This document shows positions 7,523 through 16,800 of a stretch of 64,000 nucleotides of DNA, piece after piece. The stretch comes from Flavobacterium sp. SUN052. Its GTDB lineage: Bacteria > Bacteroidota > Bacteroidia > Flavobacteriales > Flavobacteriaceae. The notes under the pieces are model-generated. The model did no database searches. It saw only the letters and a program-made list of their open reading frames with translations, and was not told the DNA's origin. Both the position numbers and the translations under genes were made by a program. The stretch lies in contig NZ_JAPQNS010000008.1 in NCBI RefSeq assembly GCF_028867935.1, positions 248,001 through 312,000 of the forward strand. The letters run 5' to 3'. Position 1 is the stretch's first letter, and every line of letters starts with the position of its first letter.

Positions 7523-10339
7523 ATGAAGCGACTCATTCTCTGGCTTGTCATGGTGAGCAGTTTTAGTCCGTATACACTAGCTCAAGATAAGAGGGTTGTA
7601 AAACGCATTGAGCACTATCTGGAGGTTGCTGATGAGGCCGATGGCAAACTTTCTTTCAAAGAAGCTGCTCAATTCTATAAGAAAGCGATTGATCTGAGTG
7701 ATTCGGCCAGGCTCTCCAATTACTTGATACTAGCCTGTTTAGACGGGGCAAAATCAAAAACCAATGCAGGGTCAACCCGTGAAGCTATCCCACTTGTGCG
7801 ACGGGCCTTTCGCACTTACAAGGTCAACGGCGACCGCTCGGTTCGGCGCCAGTTCATGATTTACCACGGGTTTGCCAGTGCGTACCAAAGTGATTTTCAG
7901 TACGACTCATCCACCTACTATTTTAATCGGTGCGCCCAACTCATAGCTGCCGAACCAGATAGTTTGAATTCATTCAACAGTTACCTGTATAACTATTATT
8001 TAGACCTGTCTTACCAGGCTCAGGAAACGATGAATTACCACGAGTCTGTTACGATGAATCTGGAGGCAATTCGTCGATACAGGCTGCGCTACAAAAAAGA
8101 ACCTGATGGCAATTATAACTCGCTTGCCAAAGCTTATCTCGCCCTCGGCGATTATGTAAAAGCTGATGCGTCCTTTAAACAGGCAATCCGGCAGTACGCA
8201 GACGAGCCACTTTATGTAGCTATCATACAATGTAACCTGACAGAATCATTACTTCAGCAAAACGCCCTAAAGTCGGCTCGCCAGACTCTGAAACAGGCTC
8301 AAAAGGCCTATAAAACCTATTTTCGTCAGACCAAACAACCCGATGCAGATGTTGAACGACGATTGAAACAGAATGAGGCCGGGGTCTTGCTGGCCGAAGG
8401 AAACTTGCCAGCCGCCAAAACTGCCTTTTCAGACCTGCTTGCATTCAGCAAAATTCACTTTAGCAGGCCTTCAGCATTCCGGGTTGATGCTTACTTAAGT
8501 CTTAATAAATTGTATCAGCAGGAGGGTAATACAGATGCCGCCTTACAAGTTCTTAATGCTGCAATCCGCGAAGCGTATGGTGCCCGCGCCAAATCGTGGC
8601 AACAGGCTGCTCTTCCGCGTTCATTGGTTGCTGCGCTAATTCAGAAAGCTACTTTTCTATCAACTACGTCTTTAGACACACAAGCAAAACGGCTGGCTTA
8701 TGCTAAGGCGGCATTGAACGCGTATGAACAAGCTATAGACCTAATTTCTTTACTCCGGCGAGGAGCGTTACTACCCGAATCAAAAGCGTTTTTGGCGCAA
8801 AAGTCAGCTGGTTTATACAGCCCTGCTTTGTCACTTTGCTACGAACTGGCGCAAAATCCTGGCATGGCTTCTATCTTTCAGCAACGGGCTTTTGCTCTGT
8901 TCGATAAGCAACAAAATAGCCTGTTAGCTGACTCTCAACTCGAACAACAACTCGTTCGGCAGTACTTACCAAAACCGCTACAAACGGAATTCCGAGCCTT
9001 GAATCAACGATTGAGCCAACTTCGGCTGGTTCGCGAAGGCAGCTCCAGCTCGACTCTCGATTCTGAAATCAACAAGACGGAAACTAGCCTGATTGGATGG
9101 CAACAGCGGGTTGCAAATCAATTTCCAGAATACGGACGGGCATTCCGCCGATTTTCGCAGTTATCCCTGCTCGAATACCGTCAGCACCTGGCGGCTGGAG
9201 AGATGGTTTTGTGCTACTCCCCTACTCCAACGGGCCTGCTTGTGCTTACCCTTGGCCGGGAAGGCTGTACCTTTCGCAGGATACCCATTGCGCCGGAATC
9301 GCTTAACAAGGCCATTGCCCGCTACCGCACCGAGGTATCCCGCGACCCAGGTATTGTGGGGGCTTATAACAACCAGCCGGCAAGAGCTTTATACAAAATT
9401 TTGTTAACCCCTATCCAGGACAAGCTTCGGGAGGCAACTGCCCTTACGGTAGTGGCTCCACCCAATTGGCAAATTCCATTCGAAGCGCTGGAAAATCAGG
9501 CAGGCCGCGCCCTGATTTTTCAGGCTGATATAGCGTATCAATTCAACCTGTCGAGTCGGTTGTTAACCAACGAAAGTGAGCAACAAGCCAAACACGAAAG
9601 CCTTACGATGGCTCCGTTTGCAGCCGACACGGGTCGAGGGCCATTCCAAATGAAAACCGGTCATTTGCTGCCCCCTCTTCGGGCTTCAGTTCAGGAAGCA
9701 AATTTGTTGGGCGGGTTAAGCTGGGTTGGTCGCAAGGCCAGCAAACATCGTTTTCTGCTCGATGCACCTCAGGCTAAAATCCTGCTTCTGACAACGCACA
9801 CCTACCCTGGTGAACGAGAAACAGCTTTAGTATTCCACCCATCCGGCCGTACCGAATCTGATTATTTGTTATATCCGTCTGAATTTCAACATACTGACCT
9901 TCGCACCGTCGATTTCGCGGCTCTTTCTGCCTGTGCTACCGAAAAAGGTGTTCAACTTCCGGGCGATGGCGTTCATAGTCTAGGACGAGCGGCTGCGTGG
10001 GCCGGTGCCCGGAGTGTAACTTGTTCCTGGTTCCCAATAAATGATGAAGCTCAGGCACTACTAGGGCAGTATTTTTACCCCAAACTCACAAACGGGAAAT
10101 CAATACGGGAGAATCTGCGACAAGCCCGGCTTGACTTTCTGGCCTCGGCAGAAGGACTCCGGTACAGTGGACACCCCTTTTATTGGGCATCGACAGCTCT
10201 CTACGGGGGGCATAACGCCGTTACAACAACCTCATCCTGGCCAAGTCCCTGGCTATTTAGCCTTCTTACCTGTTTGCTGGGGCTTGCTGGCTGGGCTGTT
10301 TTCAGGCAAAAATCTCTTCCCAAAACAAGCGCGTTCTAA
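7523..10339 (+). CDS. TPR repeat protein with C-terminal CHAT (caspase-like) domain
   Basis: The start at ATG 7523 gives a clean signal peptide (MKRLILWLVMV... TLAQ); an upstream frame start at 7490 would hide it. About 450 residues of helical tetratricopeptide repeats follow. Then comes a CHAT domain, a caspase-HetF-type cysteine peptidase fold, with His759 in LLTTHTYPG and Cys804 in LSACATEKG as the likely dyad. A hydrophobic segment near the end (about 898-920) should anchor it. The domain therefore probably faces the periplasm, unlike the cytoplasmic CHAT effectors of defence systems. The gene overlaps the convergent anti-sigma-like gene by 38 bases. Substrate and trigger are unknown. Confidence 0.85.
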   Translation: MKRLILWLVMVSSFSPYTLAQDKRVVKRIEHYLEVADEADGKLSFKEAAQFYKKAIDLSDSARLSNYLILACLDGAKSKTNAGSTREAIPLVRRAFRTYKVNGDRSVRRQFMIYHGFASAYQSDFQYDSSTYYFNRCAQLIAAEPDSLNSFNSYLYNYYLDLSYQAQETMNYHESVTMNLEAIRRYRLRYKKEPDGNYNSLAKAYLALGDYVKADASFKQAIRQYADEPLYVAIIQCNLTESLLQQNALKSARQTLKQAQKAYKTYFRQTKQPDADVERRLKQNEAGVLLAEGNLPAAKTAFSDLLAFSKIHFSRPSAFRVDAYLSLNKLYQQEGNTDAALQVLNAAIREAYGARAKSWQQAALPRSLVAALIQKATFLSTTSLDTQAKRLAYAKAALNAYEQAIDLISLLRRGALLPESKAFLAQKSAGLYSPALSLCYELAQNPGMASIFQQRAFALFDKQQNSLLADSQLEQQLVRQYLPKPLQTEFRALNQRLSQLRLVREGSSSSTLDSEINKTETSLIGWQQRVANQFPEYGRAFRRFSQLSLLEYRQHLAAGEMVLCYSPTPTGLLVLTLGREGCTFRRIPIAPESLNKAIARYRTEVSRDPGIVGAYNNQPARALYKILLTPIQDKLREATALTVVAPPNWQIPFEALENQAGRALIFQADIAYQFNLSSRLLTNESEQQAKHESLTMAPFAADTGRGPFQMKTGHLLPPLRASVQEANLLGGLSWVGRKASKHRFLLDAPQAKILLLTTHTYPGERETALVFHPSGRTESDYLLYPSEFQHTDLRTVDFAALSACATEKGVQLPGDGVHSLGRAAAWAGARSVTCSWFPINDEAQALLGQYFYPKLTNGKSIRENLRQARLDFLASAEGLRYSGHPFYWASTALYGGHNAVTTTSSWPSPWLFSLLTCLLGLAGWAVFRQKSLPKTSAF

Positions 10340-11030
10340 TACGTGTCCGGTCCAGATACGTACTGGGATAATGCGGCTGATCGAGCGATTCGTACTGTTG
10401 CCAGTATTGCTGCGCTTTGGTAGTATTCCCCGTTTTCAGGTAGCAGAGCGAGAGGTTCCACCAGATTGCTTCGCGCAGATACGCGCTGATGGGAGCATTC
10501 TCCGCTTTTACATAATGCACGATAGCTTTCTCAAAATCACCGTTGGTATAAAGCGCATTTGCCATCAGAAAATCGTCTAAGGCTTGGCGTTCGCCTGGGC
10601 GGAGACTGTTGGCGGGTGTTTTCATAGCATCGCGATGCACGCCCGCGTCCAGATCGGCATTGGCAAGGCTGACTGGGCTAACGATCAGATAAACACCGCC
10701 AATAAGCAATAGCATGGCTGCCATTATAAACGACCACAATCCCACTTTTCGGGGGACGGTGCGGGCCACGATTTTGGGTTGCATAACTGGTTGTTGCGCA
10801 TCCAGTTGGCTCATTACTGTCCGAGCCATCCGAATAAGTTTGTCCTGAGCGGCCTTGTCAAGCTGAACGGCCTTATCGAGAAATGACCGCGATCGATGCA
10901 TTGCCTGCACCGTTTCGCGAAAGTCAGGGTCCTGTTCCATACGTTGTTCAATAGTCCGGCGTTGGTCGTCGGGAAGTTGATGGGTGATATATTTTTCTAT
11001 TTGTTCCAGTATCTCAATCGGCAGTTCCAT
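10302..11030 (-). CDS. Anti-sigma-like membrane protein with periplasmic TPR
   Basis: The first 90 residues are helical and resemble a zinc-less anti-sigma domain. One membrane segment follows at about 98-118, then an extracytoplasmic tail with a TPR-like unit (DFLMANALYTNGDFEKAIVHY). Its start overlaps the end of the ECF sigma gene by 17 bases, so the two are translated together. The arrangement suggests that it holds the sigma factor at the membrane and senses an envelope signal. The convergent CHAT protein is also predicted to be exported and TPR-rich. Confidence 0.7.
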   Translation of the reverse strand: MELPIEILEQIEKYITHQLPDDQRRTIEQRMEQDPDFRETVQAMHRSRSFLDKAVQLDKAAQDKLIRMARTVMSQLDAQQPVMQPKIVARTVPRKVGLWSFIMAAMLLLIGGVYLIVSPVSLANADLDAGVHRDAMKTPANSLRPGERQALDDFLMANALYTNGDFEKAIVHYVKAENAPISAYLREAIWWNLSLCYLKTGNTTKAQQYWQQYESLDQPHYPSTYLDRTRIRTRLFWEEIFA

Positions 11031-11628
11031 AATTCTTCAAGATAATATCTAGCTGCTTGCGCGAGCGGTAATACCGCATTTTGGCAGCATCCTCCGAAAT
11101 TCCAAGCAACTGCCCGATCTCCCGATGGCTTTTTTGTTCAAAATCGAAGAGCCGGATTAGTTCACCACCTGCTTTGTCAATTTTCCCAAGCAGTTGATCA
11201 ACAATAGTATCCCGCTCCCTTTCAAGTACTATATCTTCCGCACTTTGCGGCTCTTCGGCTTCTACAACGTAAGCATGGTCGCGTTCCAGTCGGCGGAGGC
11301 TTTTCTGGCGTTCGTTGCGGTATTTGTTGTGGCTTATCCGGTAGAGATACGTCCGCAGGTCGACTCCGGGCATAACGTCGTATTGATTATCCCAAACTTT
11401 CCGTAGAAACGTTTCGATAGTATCCTGAAAAAGATCATTCACGAAATGCTCATCGAAACGGAGCAGATCGCGCTGACCGTCGGCCCGAACAAAACTGGTT
11501 ACGTAGCTTTTGTGCCGGTACAACAGTCGCACGGCCCAATTGACTCGTCCGGCATCGCCCGAACGGATTGCATTTACAACATCACCATCAGTTGGTTCGC
11601 TTATCATAAGCTGGGTAAGCTTTTTCAC
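11014..11628 (-). CDS. ECF-type RNA polymerase sigma factor
   Basis: This 204-residue protein has sigma region 2 (FVNDLFQDTIETFLRKVWDN and YLYRISHNKYRNE) and region 4 with a helix-turn-helix (SHREIGQLLGISEDAAKMRYYRSRKQL). ATG 11628 is used; an internal ATG eight codons later is also possible. It is the first gene of a two-gene reverse-strand unit with the membrane TPR protein, a standard sigma/anti-sigma order. Confidence 0.9.
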   Translation of the reverse strand: MKKLTQLMISEPTDGDVVNAIRSGDAGRVNWAVRLLYRHKSYVTSFVRADGQRDLLRFDEHFVNDLFQDTIETFLRKVWDNQYDVMPGVDLRTYLYRISHNKYRNERQKSLRRLERDHAYVVEAEEPQSAEDIVLERERDTIVDQLLGKIDKAGGELIRLFDFEQKSHREIGQLLGISEDAAKMRYYRSRKQLDIILKNYGTAD

Positions 11629-11842
11629 CGGTTAATGGCACCTGACTCCTGAAAAGTAACAGGAATCCCAGAAAAGATCCCGTTGAAAATAAAGGATTTT
11701 AGAAACCAGCGTTTACCGCACTATCCTTACTCCTTCATATCTATACAAAAACAAATTTGCCCTTGACATTGCGAGAACAGTTTGGTAGGTTAGTATGCTG
11801 AAAAACAGCACCTTGTATCTTAAACCAATAAACCTTTTCGTT

Positions 11843-12265
11843 ATGGCACAAGAAGCCGTTCTGGAGCCTGAATTAGGCCCTATTTTTACTGACAAAGCGC
11901 CCTTTCAACTGCCCGAGGAGTTTCGGGAAGGCTTTGCCAAATACATTCCCTACGTTGCCGTTGTGTTGCTTCCCCTCTCTTTACTGGCCATTCTGTTCGG
12001 TGGAGGAGTAGCCATTCTCAGCGGTTTCTTCCTAAATATCCGTGTCAGCTTAGCCTTACTGGTGATGGTAGCCTCTCTAATTATTGGTGCATTGGCTATC
12101 CCAGGGCTTTTTAAACGTACCCGCGAAAGCTGGACTAAAATGTACCTTGCTGAACTGCTTTATATTCTGTCGGCTATTATTAGTTTCGACATTGTCAGCA
12201 TCATTATTTCCTTTCTGATTGGTCTGTTTATTTTGTTTCAGGTGCGCAGCAAGTACGTAAACTAA
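11843..12265 (+). CDS. Small polytopic membrane protein of unknown function
   Basis: The start is set at ATG 11843 (MAQEAVLEPE). The product of about 140 residues has a short acidic N-terminus and three to four membrane segments (YIPYVAVVLLPLSLLAILFG, LALLVMVASLIIGALAIPG, and a long hydrophobic C-terminus ending FQVRSKYVN). No family is recognised. It stands alone, with sigma genes divergent upstream. Confidence 0.6.
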   Translation: MAQEAVLEPELGPIFTDKAPFQLPEEFREGFAKYIPYVAVVLLPLSLLAILFGGGVAILSGFFLNIRVSLALLVMVASLIIGALAIPGLFKRTRESWTKMYLAELLYILSAIISFDIVSIIISFLIGLFILFQVRSKYVN

Positions 12266-12372
12266 ACCTGCCTGCGCCTATTTACTGGCTATACCGGAAA
12301 CTCGTCCCGGCTGCTCAAATTATGGGGCAGTAAGGGCGAGTTTCTCCGTTATACCAGAAACCATCTCAACGC

Positions 12373-12819
12373 ATGAAAACCAAGTCTTTTTCAAGCCGGC
12401 AACTCCTGCCTCTACTTTGCCTGAGTATTCTGTTACTGGTGCTGAATGCCTGTAGTAAGAAAGAAGAAACTGTTGTTGACCCCGATAACCCTGGCGCGGC
12501 AGTAGTAGGCAACTACACCATCGACTACTACAACGCCAACGGCACCGAATACGACGTGACGAAGTCGGGGGCCATCGGCACTATTTCTGTAGCTACTTCG
12601 GGCAAGGAGTTCGTGGAAGTTGATCAAATACTGACCATCAAAAACACCAATATTTATAACCCATTTCCGACCTCTATGCGAATCGTGAAAAGCGGGGATA
12701 AATCAGTATTGCTGCAAACGTTCGATGATAAACCCATTGGCACCATCAACAATGGTACTATGGAGATCAAACTTGTTGAAACGATTTACACAACGACCAT
12801 CCGGGCCAGGCGATTATAA
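12373..12819 (+). CDS. Predicted lipoprotein, lipocalin-like size
   Basis: The signal sequence ends in VLNAC, placing the lipidated Cys at 27, followed by charged SKKEE and an acidic linker. The remaining 110 residues are predicted beta-rich (GNYTIDYYNANGTEYDV and similar strands), as in small outer-membrane-associated lipoproteins of Bacteroidetes. Function unknown. The upstream gap (12266-12372) holds an imperfect hairpin with GAAACTCG and CGAGTTTC arms. Confidence 0.7.
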   Translation: MKTKSFSSRQLLPLLCLSILLLVLNACSKKEETVVDPDNPGAAVVGNYTIDYYNANGTEYDVTKSGAIGTISVATSGKEFVEVDQILTIKNTNIYNPFPTSMRIVKSGDKSVLLQTFDDKPIGTINNGTMEIKLVETIYTTTIRARRL

Positions 12820-12827
12820 GCCTAGCA

Positions 12828-12945
12828 AATTAGCTATAACACAGATTTACCCGCTCAGGCAGGAGGAAATGGCACAGATTTATATCGATTTCCTAACACA
12901 ATCGGTACAAATCTGTGCCATCCGTTTTATCCGTGTTGCTATCCC
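12828..12945. repeat. Intergenic imperfect palindrome with CACAGATTT words
   Basis: GGCACAGATTTATATCGATT near 12870 faces AATCGGTACAAATCTGTGCC near 12899 across a nine-base loop. An outer AACACAGAT faces ATCCGTGTT. The element fills the gap between the lipoprotein and the lactonase-like gene. Confidence 0.65.
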
Positions 12946-12960
12946 TGTAAATTGCCGTGT

Positions 12961-14799
12961 ATGACAGAACTCCTTTACCATGGCACTACCGAATCCCGGC
13001 CTGTGCAACACCTTGTTCGGGCCGGTTTGTTGTCGGCCATTTTTGAAAACGGCTTCCTTCGTACCATCCGGCTAGGCGATGAGGAGGTAATTCGGATGGT
13101 TTATTTTGCGCTTCGCGACAATCAGTGGAACACAATACCTATCCGAATTTCAAACGAACAACTTCACCTTGATGCCCAGTCGTTTCAACTGACATTTGTT
13201 TGTGGACATTATCAGCACGACACAGAAGTGATCCGCTGGCAATGTGAGATTTCTGGCGACGAAACGGGAACGATTCGGTTTTCCATCGACGGAACGGTGT
13301 TGCAGCCTTTCCTACGAAATCGGGTAGGTTTTTGCGTGCTGCATCCGATCGTCGAAACGCTTGGTCGGCCAGTTGTCATTACGCATCCCGACGGCAGCCG
13401 GTCAGAAGGTAATTTTCCGGTCTTGATTCAACCGCACCAACCTTTTCTGGAGATTGCTGCTATGCAGTGGACATTGCCCGACGGTGCCCAGGCAACGCTT
13501 TCTTTCGAAGGTGAGATATTCGAAACTGAAGATCAGCGCAACTGGTCCGATGCTTCCTTCAAAACGTACGGCACTCCCCTTCGTTTGGAACTCCCCGTGC
13601 AGCTCCAGCCTGGCGACCAAATTCGGCAGGCGGTTCAGTTGACTGTTTCCCCAGGCCAATCGCCGGTCTCTCCTACTCTAGCAACTGCATCACCCGAACA
13701 GATCCCTGTTTTTTTGCCTACTATTGGTCTGAGCCATGCGATTGACCAGCCCAAGCTAAAATCGGATGAAGCTGCCCAACTGCGAAAAATGGGCCTGAAT
13801 CATGTTCGGATTGCCCTCGATTTTGGCCGCCCCGACTGGTCCGAATGGTTGACTGTGGGCCTGAGCGAAGCCAAACGCTTGCACGTGCAGGTGGTTTTGG
13901 CCGTAACGTTTACAAATCAGTACCAAACCGAGCTGAACCAGTTGCAACAGGCTATCGAATGGTTAAACCCATCTATTTCAGCCGTTGAAGTATTCAGTTC
14001 GAACCACCCGGCCATCGATTCGACGATGCTGGCAGACATAGCGGTACCCTTAAAGAAACTGTTTTCAGGGGCCAAACTGGGTGTGGGGTCCGCTGAGCAA
14101 TTCACTGAACTCAACCGCAACCGCCCGGCTACCACCGACTCATTCGATTATCTGGTGTACGCGTTAAATCCGCAAGTTCACGCCTTCGACGATCAAACAA
14201 TTATTGAGAACTTGGCTGCTCAGTTTGACACGGTTCAAACGGCGCGCAGTTTTGCGGAAGGGCTGCCCATCCACGTTGGCCCTATAACTCTCCGGCCACG
14301 GCGCTACACCGACGCCGATCATAGGCATCCTTCCTTACTAGCCGCTGGCTGGTTAGTGGGCAGTTTGGCGTCGTTGACGTTGGCGGGGGCATCCAGCCTG
14401 ACATATTTTGAAACCAAAGGCCCGAAAGGTGTTATCGAGGGCATTGACCCGGAAACGAACCTGGGGCAAGTGTTCCCAGCGGGCCTGGTGCTCATGGCCC
14501 TAGCCGATTGGCAAGGAGCAGCTTGCCTACCAAACGAAACCTATACATCGGTAACACTAAGCAGCCTATCACTCCAACGGGCAACCACAAAACTAATTCT
14601 CGTAGCCAACCACACCTGGAACGAACAGGTCTTTTCATTTCCCGACACGTTCCCCTTACCAGCTCAGGTATGGGTGCTGGATGAAATAACAGCCCCGGCC
14701 AGTACGAAAGCGGGCGAACTCCCCATACTGATACCGGTTAATGAAAGAACAATTACGCTAAAACCCTTCGCCGTAGCCGGAATTTTGACTCAATCGTAA
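12961..14799 (+). CDS. D-apionate lactonase-like protein
   Basis: The 612-residue protein starts at ATG 12961. It carries NRVGFCVLHP, a HPDGSRSEG-like stretch, FPVLIQPHQPF and ETEDQRNWSDASFKTYGTPL, which I associate with the D-apionate lactonase (ApnL) family. A TIM-barrel-like middle and a C-terminal beta domain follow. Those enzymes hydrolyse the lactone of the branched plant sugar acid D-apionate. No other apionate genes are nearby, so the substrate is uncertain. Its stop overlaps the kynureninase start (TAATG), so the pair is co-translated. Family call from memory of motifs only. Confidence 0.55.
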   Translation: MTELLYHGTTESRPVQHLVRAGLLSAIFENGFLRTIRLGDEEVIRMVYFALRDNQWNTIPIRISNEQLHLDAQSFQLTFVCGHYQHDTEVIRWQCEISGDETGTIRFSIDGTVLQPFLRNRVGFCVLHPIVETLGRPVVITHPDGSRSEGNFPVLIQPHQPFLEIAAMQWTLPDGAQATLSFEGEIFETEDQRNWSDASFKTYGTPLRLELPVQLQPGDQIRQAVQLTVSPGQSPVSPTLATASPEQIPVFLPTIGLSHAIDQPKLKSDEAAQLRKMGLNHVRIALDFGRPDWSEWLTVGLSEAKRLHVQVVLAVTFTNQYQTELNQLQQAIEWLNPSISAVEVFSSNHPAIDSTMLADIAVPLKKLFSGAKLGVGSAEQFTELNRNRPATTDSFDYLVYALNPQVHAFDDQTIIENLAAQFDTVQTARSFAEGLPIHVGPITLRPRRYTDADHRHPSLLAAGWLVGSLASLTLAGASSLTYFETKGPKGVIEGIDPETNLGQVFPAGLVLMALADWQGAACLPNETYTSVTLSSLSLQRATTKLILVANHTWNEQVFSFPDTFPLPAQVWVLDEITAPASTKAGELPILIPVNERTITLKPFAVAGILTQS

Positions 14800-16067
14800 T
14801 GGAAAATACGCTCGTTTTTGCCCAATCACTCGATGCCCAAGACCCACTCAGGGGATTCCGCGATCGGTTCCATATTCCACAGCGGAATGGTAACGACCTT
14901 ATTTACCTGTGTGGAAACTCGCTGGGGCTGCAACCCAAAACCGCCCGGGCGGCCCTCGACCATGAGCTACAAACGTGGCAGCATCTGGGCGTAGAAGGCT
15001 GGTTCGAAAGCCTACATGAAACGACTCCGTCGTGGTTGAGCTACCACAAACGTTGCCAGGAACCCCTGGCGCACATCGTTGGCGCGACACCTGTTGAAGT
15101 TTGCCCTATGAACGCGCTGACTGTGAACCTCCACTTGTTGATGGAGTCGTTTTACCAACCGCAGGGTACCAAAACGAATATTCTGACCATTGCTGGTGAT
15201 TTCCCTTCGGACCAATACGCCCTCGAAACGCATATTCGCTCGCGTGGCCTCGACCCTGACACCACGTTGATTGAGGTAGCCGCCCGCGAAGACGGGCTTA
15301 TTTACACCGCCGATATTCAGGAAGCTATAGCAGCGCATGCCGACACGCTGGCCCTGGTGCTGATGAGCGGCCTAAACTACTATACAGGCCAGGTGTATGA
15401 CATGCAGGCAATTGCCCAAACCGCTCACAAAAACGGTTTACTGGTTGGCTTCGATTTGGCCCACGCGATCGGTAATGTACCGTTACAACTGCACGACTGG
15501 GGTGTCGATTTTGCAACCTGGTGTTCGTATAAATACCTCAACGGCGGACCGGGCGCGGTATCTGGGGTGTTTGTGCATGAACGCCACCATACTGGTTCGG
15601 TGCCCCGACTGGCTGGCTGGTGGGGCTACGATGAGGGCAAACGGTTTCAGATGACTAAAGGATTCGTTCCTATGCAAGGAGCCGCAGGCTGGCAACTTAG
15701 TACGCCCAATATTTTAGCCTTGTCGGTACACAAAGCTGCCATCGACATTACGGCTGAAGCAGGCATGGCAGCGCTGCGGCAAAAGAGCGAACAATTAACC
15801 AGTTATCTGGCGTTTGTGCTGGAACCCTTCGCCAATACAATTCGGGTGCTAACGCCTACCGAACCGGCGCAACGAGGGTGCCAGTTATCGTTATTGGTGA
15901 AGCAGAACGGAAAAGCTCTGTTTACGTACCTTACCGAACAAGGCATTATTGGCGACTGGCGCGAACCAGATTGTATCAGACTGGCCCCCACGCCTTTGTA
16001 CAATACCTTTACCGACGTGTGGCGGGTAGGCGAGGCTTTGCGGTTATTTTTCGTCGCTCAGCAGTAG
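14799..16067 (+). CDS. kynU: Kynureninase
   Basis: A PLP-dependent fold type I enzyme of 422 residues. It cleaves L-kynurenine or 3-hydroxykynurenine to (hydroxy)anthranilate and alanine in tryptophan breakdown or de novo NAD synthesis. Family signatures visible are YLCGNSLGLQPK near the start, FDLAHAIGN for the cofactor aspartate, and WCSYKYLNGGPGA containing the Schiff-base lysine. Length is normal. It is coupled to the lactonase-like gene upstream, and its 3' end overlaps the convergent TetR gene by 24 bases. No other kynurenine pathway gene is in the window. Confidence 0.95.
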   Translation: MENTLVFAQSLDAQDPLRGFRDRFHIPQRNGNDLIYLCGNSLGLQPKTARAALDHELQTWQHLGVEGWFESLHETTPSWLSYHKRCQEPLAHIVGATPVEVCPMNALTVNLHLLMESFYQPQGTKTNILTIAGDFPSDQYALETHIRSRGLDPDTTLIEVAAREDGLIYTADIQEAIAAHADTLALVLMSGLNYYTGQVYDMQAIAQTAHKNGLLVGFDLAHAIGNVPLQLHDWGVDFATWCSYKYLNGGPGAVSGVFVHERHHTGSVPRLAGWWGYDEGKRFQMTKGFVPMQGAAGWQLSTPNILALSVHKAAIDITAEAGMAALRQKSEQLTSYLAFVLEPFANTIRVLTPTEPAQRGCQLSLLVKQNGKALFTYLTEQGIIGDWREPDCIRLAPTPLYNTFTDVWRVGEALRLFFVAQQ

Positions 16068-16691
16068 CTGCTCCGACGCCTGACGCTCCTTCGTGTAGAG
16101 ATAAGCACCCCGGAAAATATTGGCCAGGGCCTTTTCGATTCGGGCCCAGCCCTCTTCTGTTTTGAGATCGATTCCGAATAACACCTTTTGTTGCTGGGCC
16201 GAGAAAGTAAGCAAAGACAAGCCACTGATTATCAAAGCGGAGAAAGCTTCACCTTCTTTCGTTCCGATAATTTTGGCCAGTTCTCCGATCATATCCCGGA
16301 GCTGTTTCTCTTTCTCAAAGGCAATTGAATTGCCGTTGCCGACGGTGTTGAGAAGATCTGCTTTCAAAAATTCCTGGGCTGCTGCGTTGTCCCGGAGCAG
16401 CCGAAATTCGGCCACCAGGTAATCGGTACAGGTTTGAAAAACCTCTTCGAGCGGAGCGTTCTTCAGATACTCTATATCAATTGGAGGAGCAGAAACAATT
16501 GGTTTTGTCTGTTGTAAATAGGCGTTCACCAAGCCATCCAGGCCACCAAAATAGCGGTAGATAAGCATTTTGTTAACCCCTGCCCTATTGGCAATCTTAT
16601 TGATTCTAAGTTGATCAAATCCTTCTGTGGCTACAATTTCGCCAACAGTCTCAATCAATCTTTGTTCTCGCTGCAACCTATTTCGCTGCAT
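16044..16691 (-). CDS. TetR/AcrR family transcriptional regulator
   Basis: The N-terminal helix-turn-helix reads IANRAGVNKMLIYRYFGGLDGL (residues about 32-53), typical of TetR repressors. The remaining 160 residues form the ligand-binding helical domain. It is convergent with kynU and shares its last 24 bases. The target is not evident; the short gap before it (16692-16800) leads to queG on the same strand. Confidence 0.9.
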   Translation of the reverse strand: MQRNRLQREQRLIETVGEIVATEGFDQLRINKIANRAGVNKMLIYRYFGGLDGLVNAYLQQTKPIVSAPPIDIEYLKNAPLEEVFQTCTDYLVAEFRLLRDNAAAQEFLKADLLNTVGNGNSIAFEKEKQLRDMIGELAKIIGTKEGEAFSALIISGLSLLTFSAQQQKVLFGIDLKTEEGWARIEKALANIFRGAYLYTKERQASEQLLLSDEK

Positions 16692-16800
16692 ATATGGGTT
16701 TTATGGTATGGTGTACAACCGAAGTTTTCGGTCGACAAAAATGCCTACTCCGCTGAGCGCGGCCAAGTAGTAACGGTGTGTCTATCCGGTTTGTTTTTGG

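Noticed and set aside
7523..10339. CHAT protein as part of a gasdermin or CRISPR-type defence system
   Set aside because: It has a signal peptide and a C-terminal anchor, and no gasdermin, Cas or other effector gene is adjacent.
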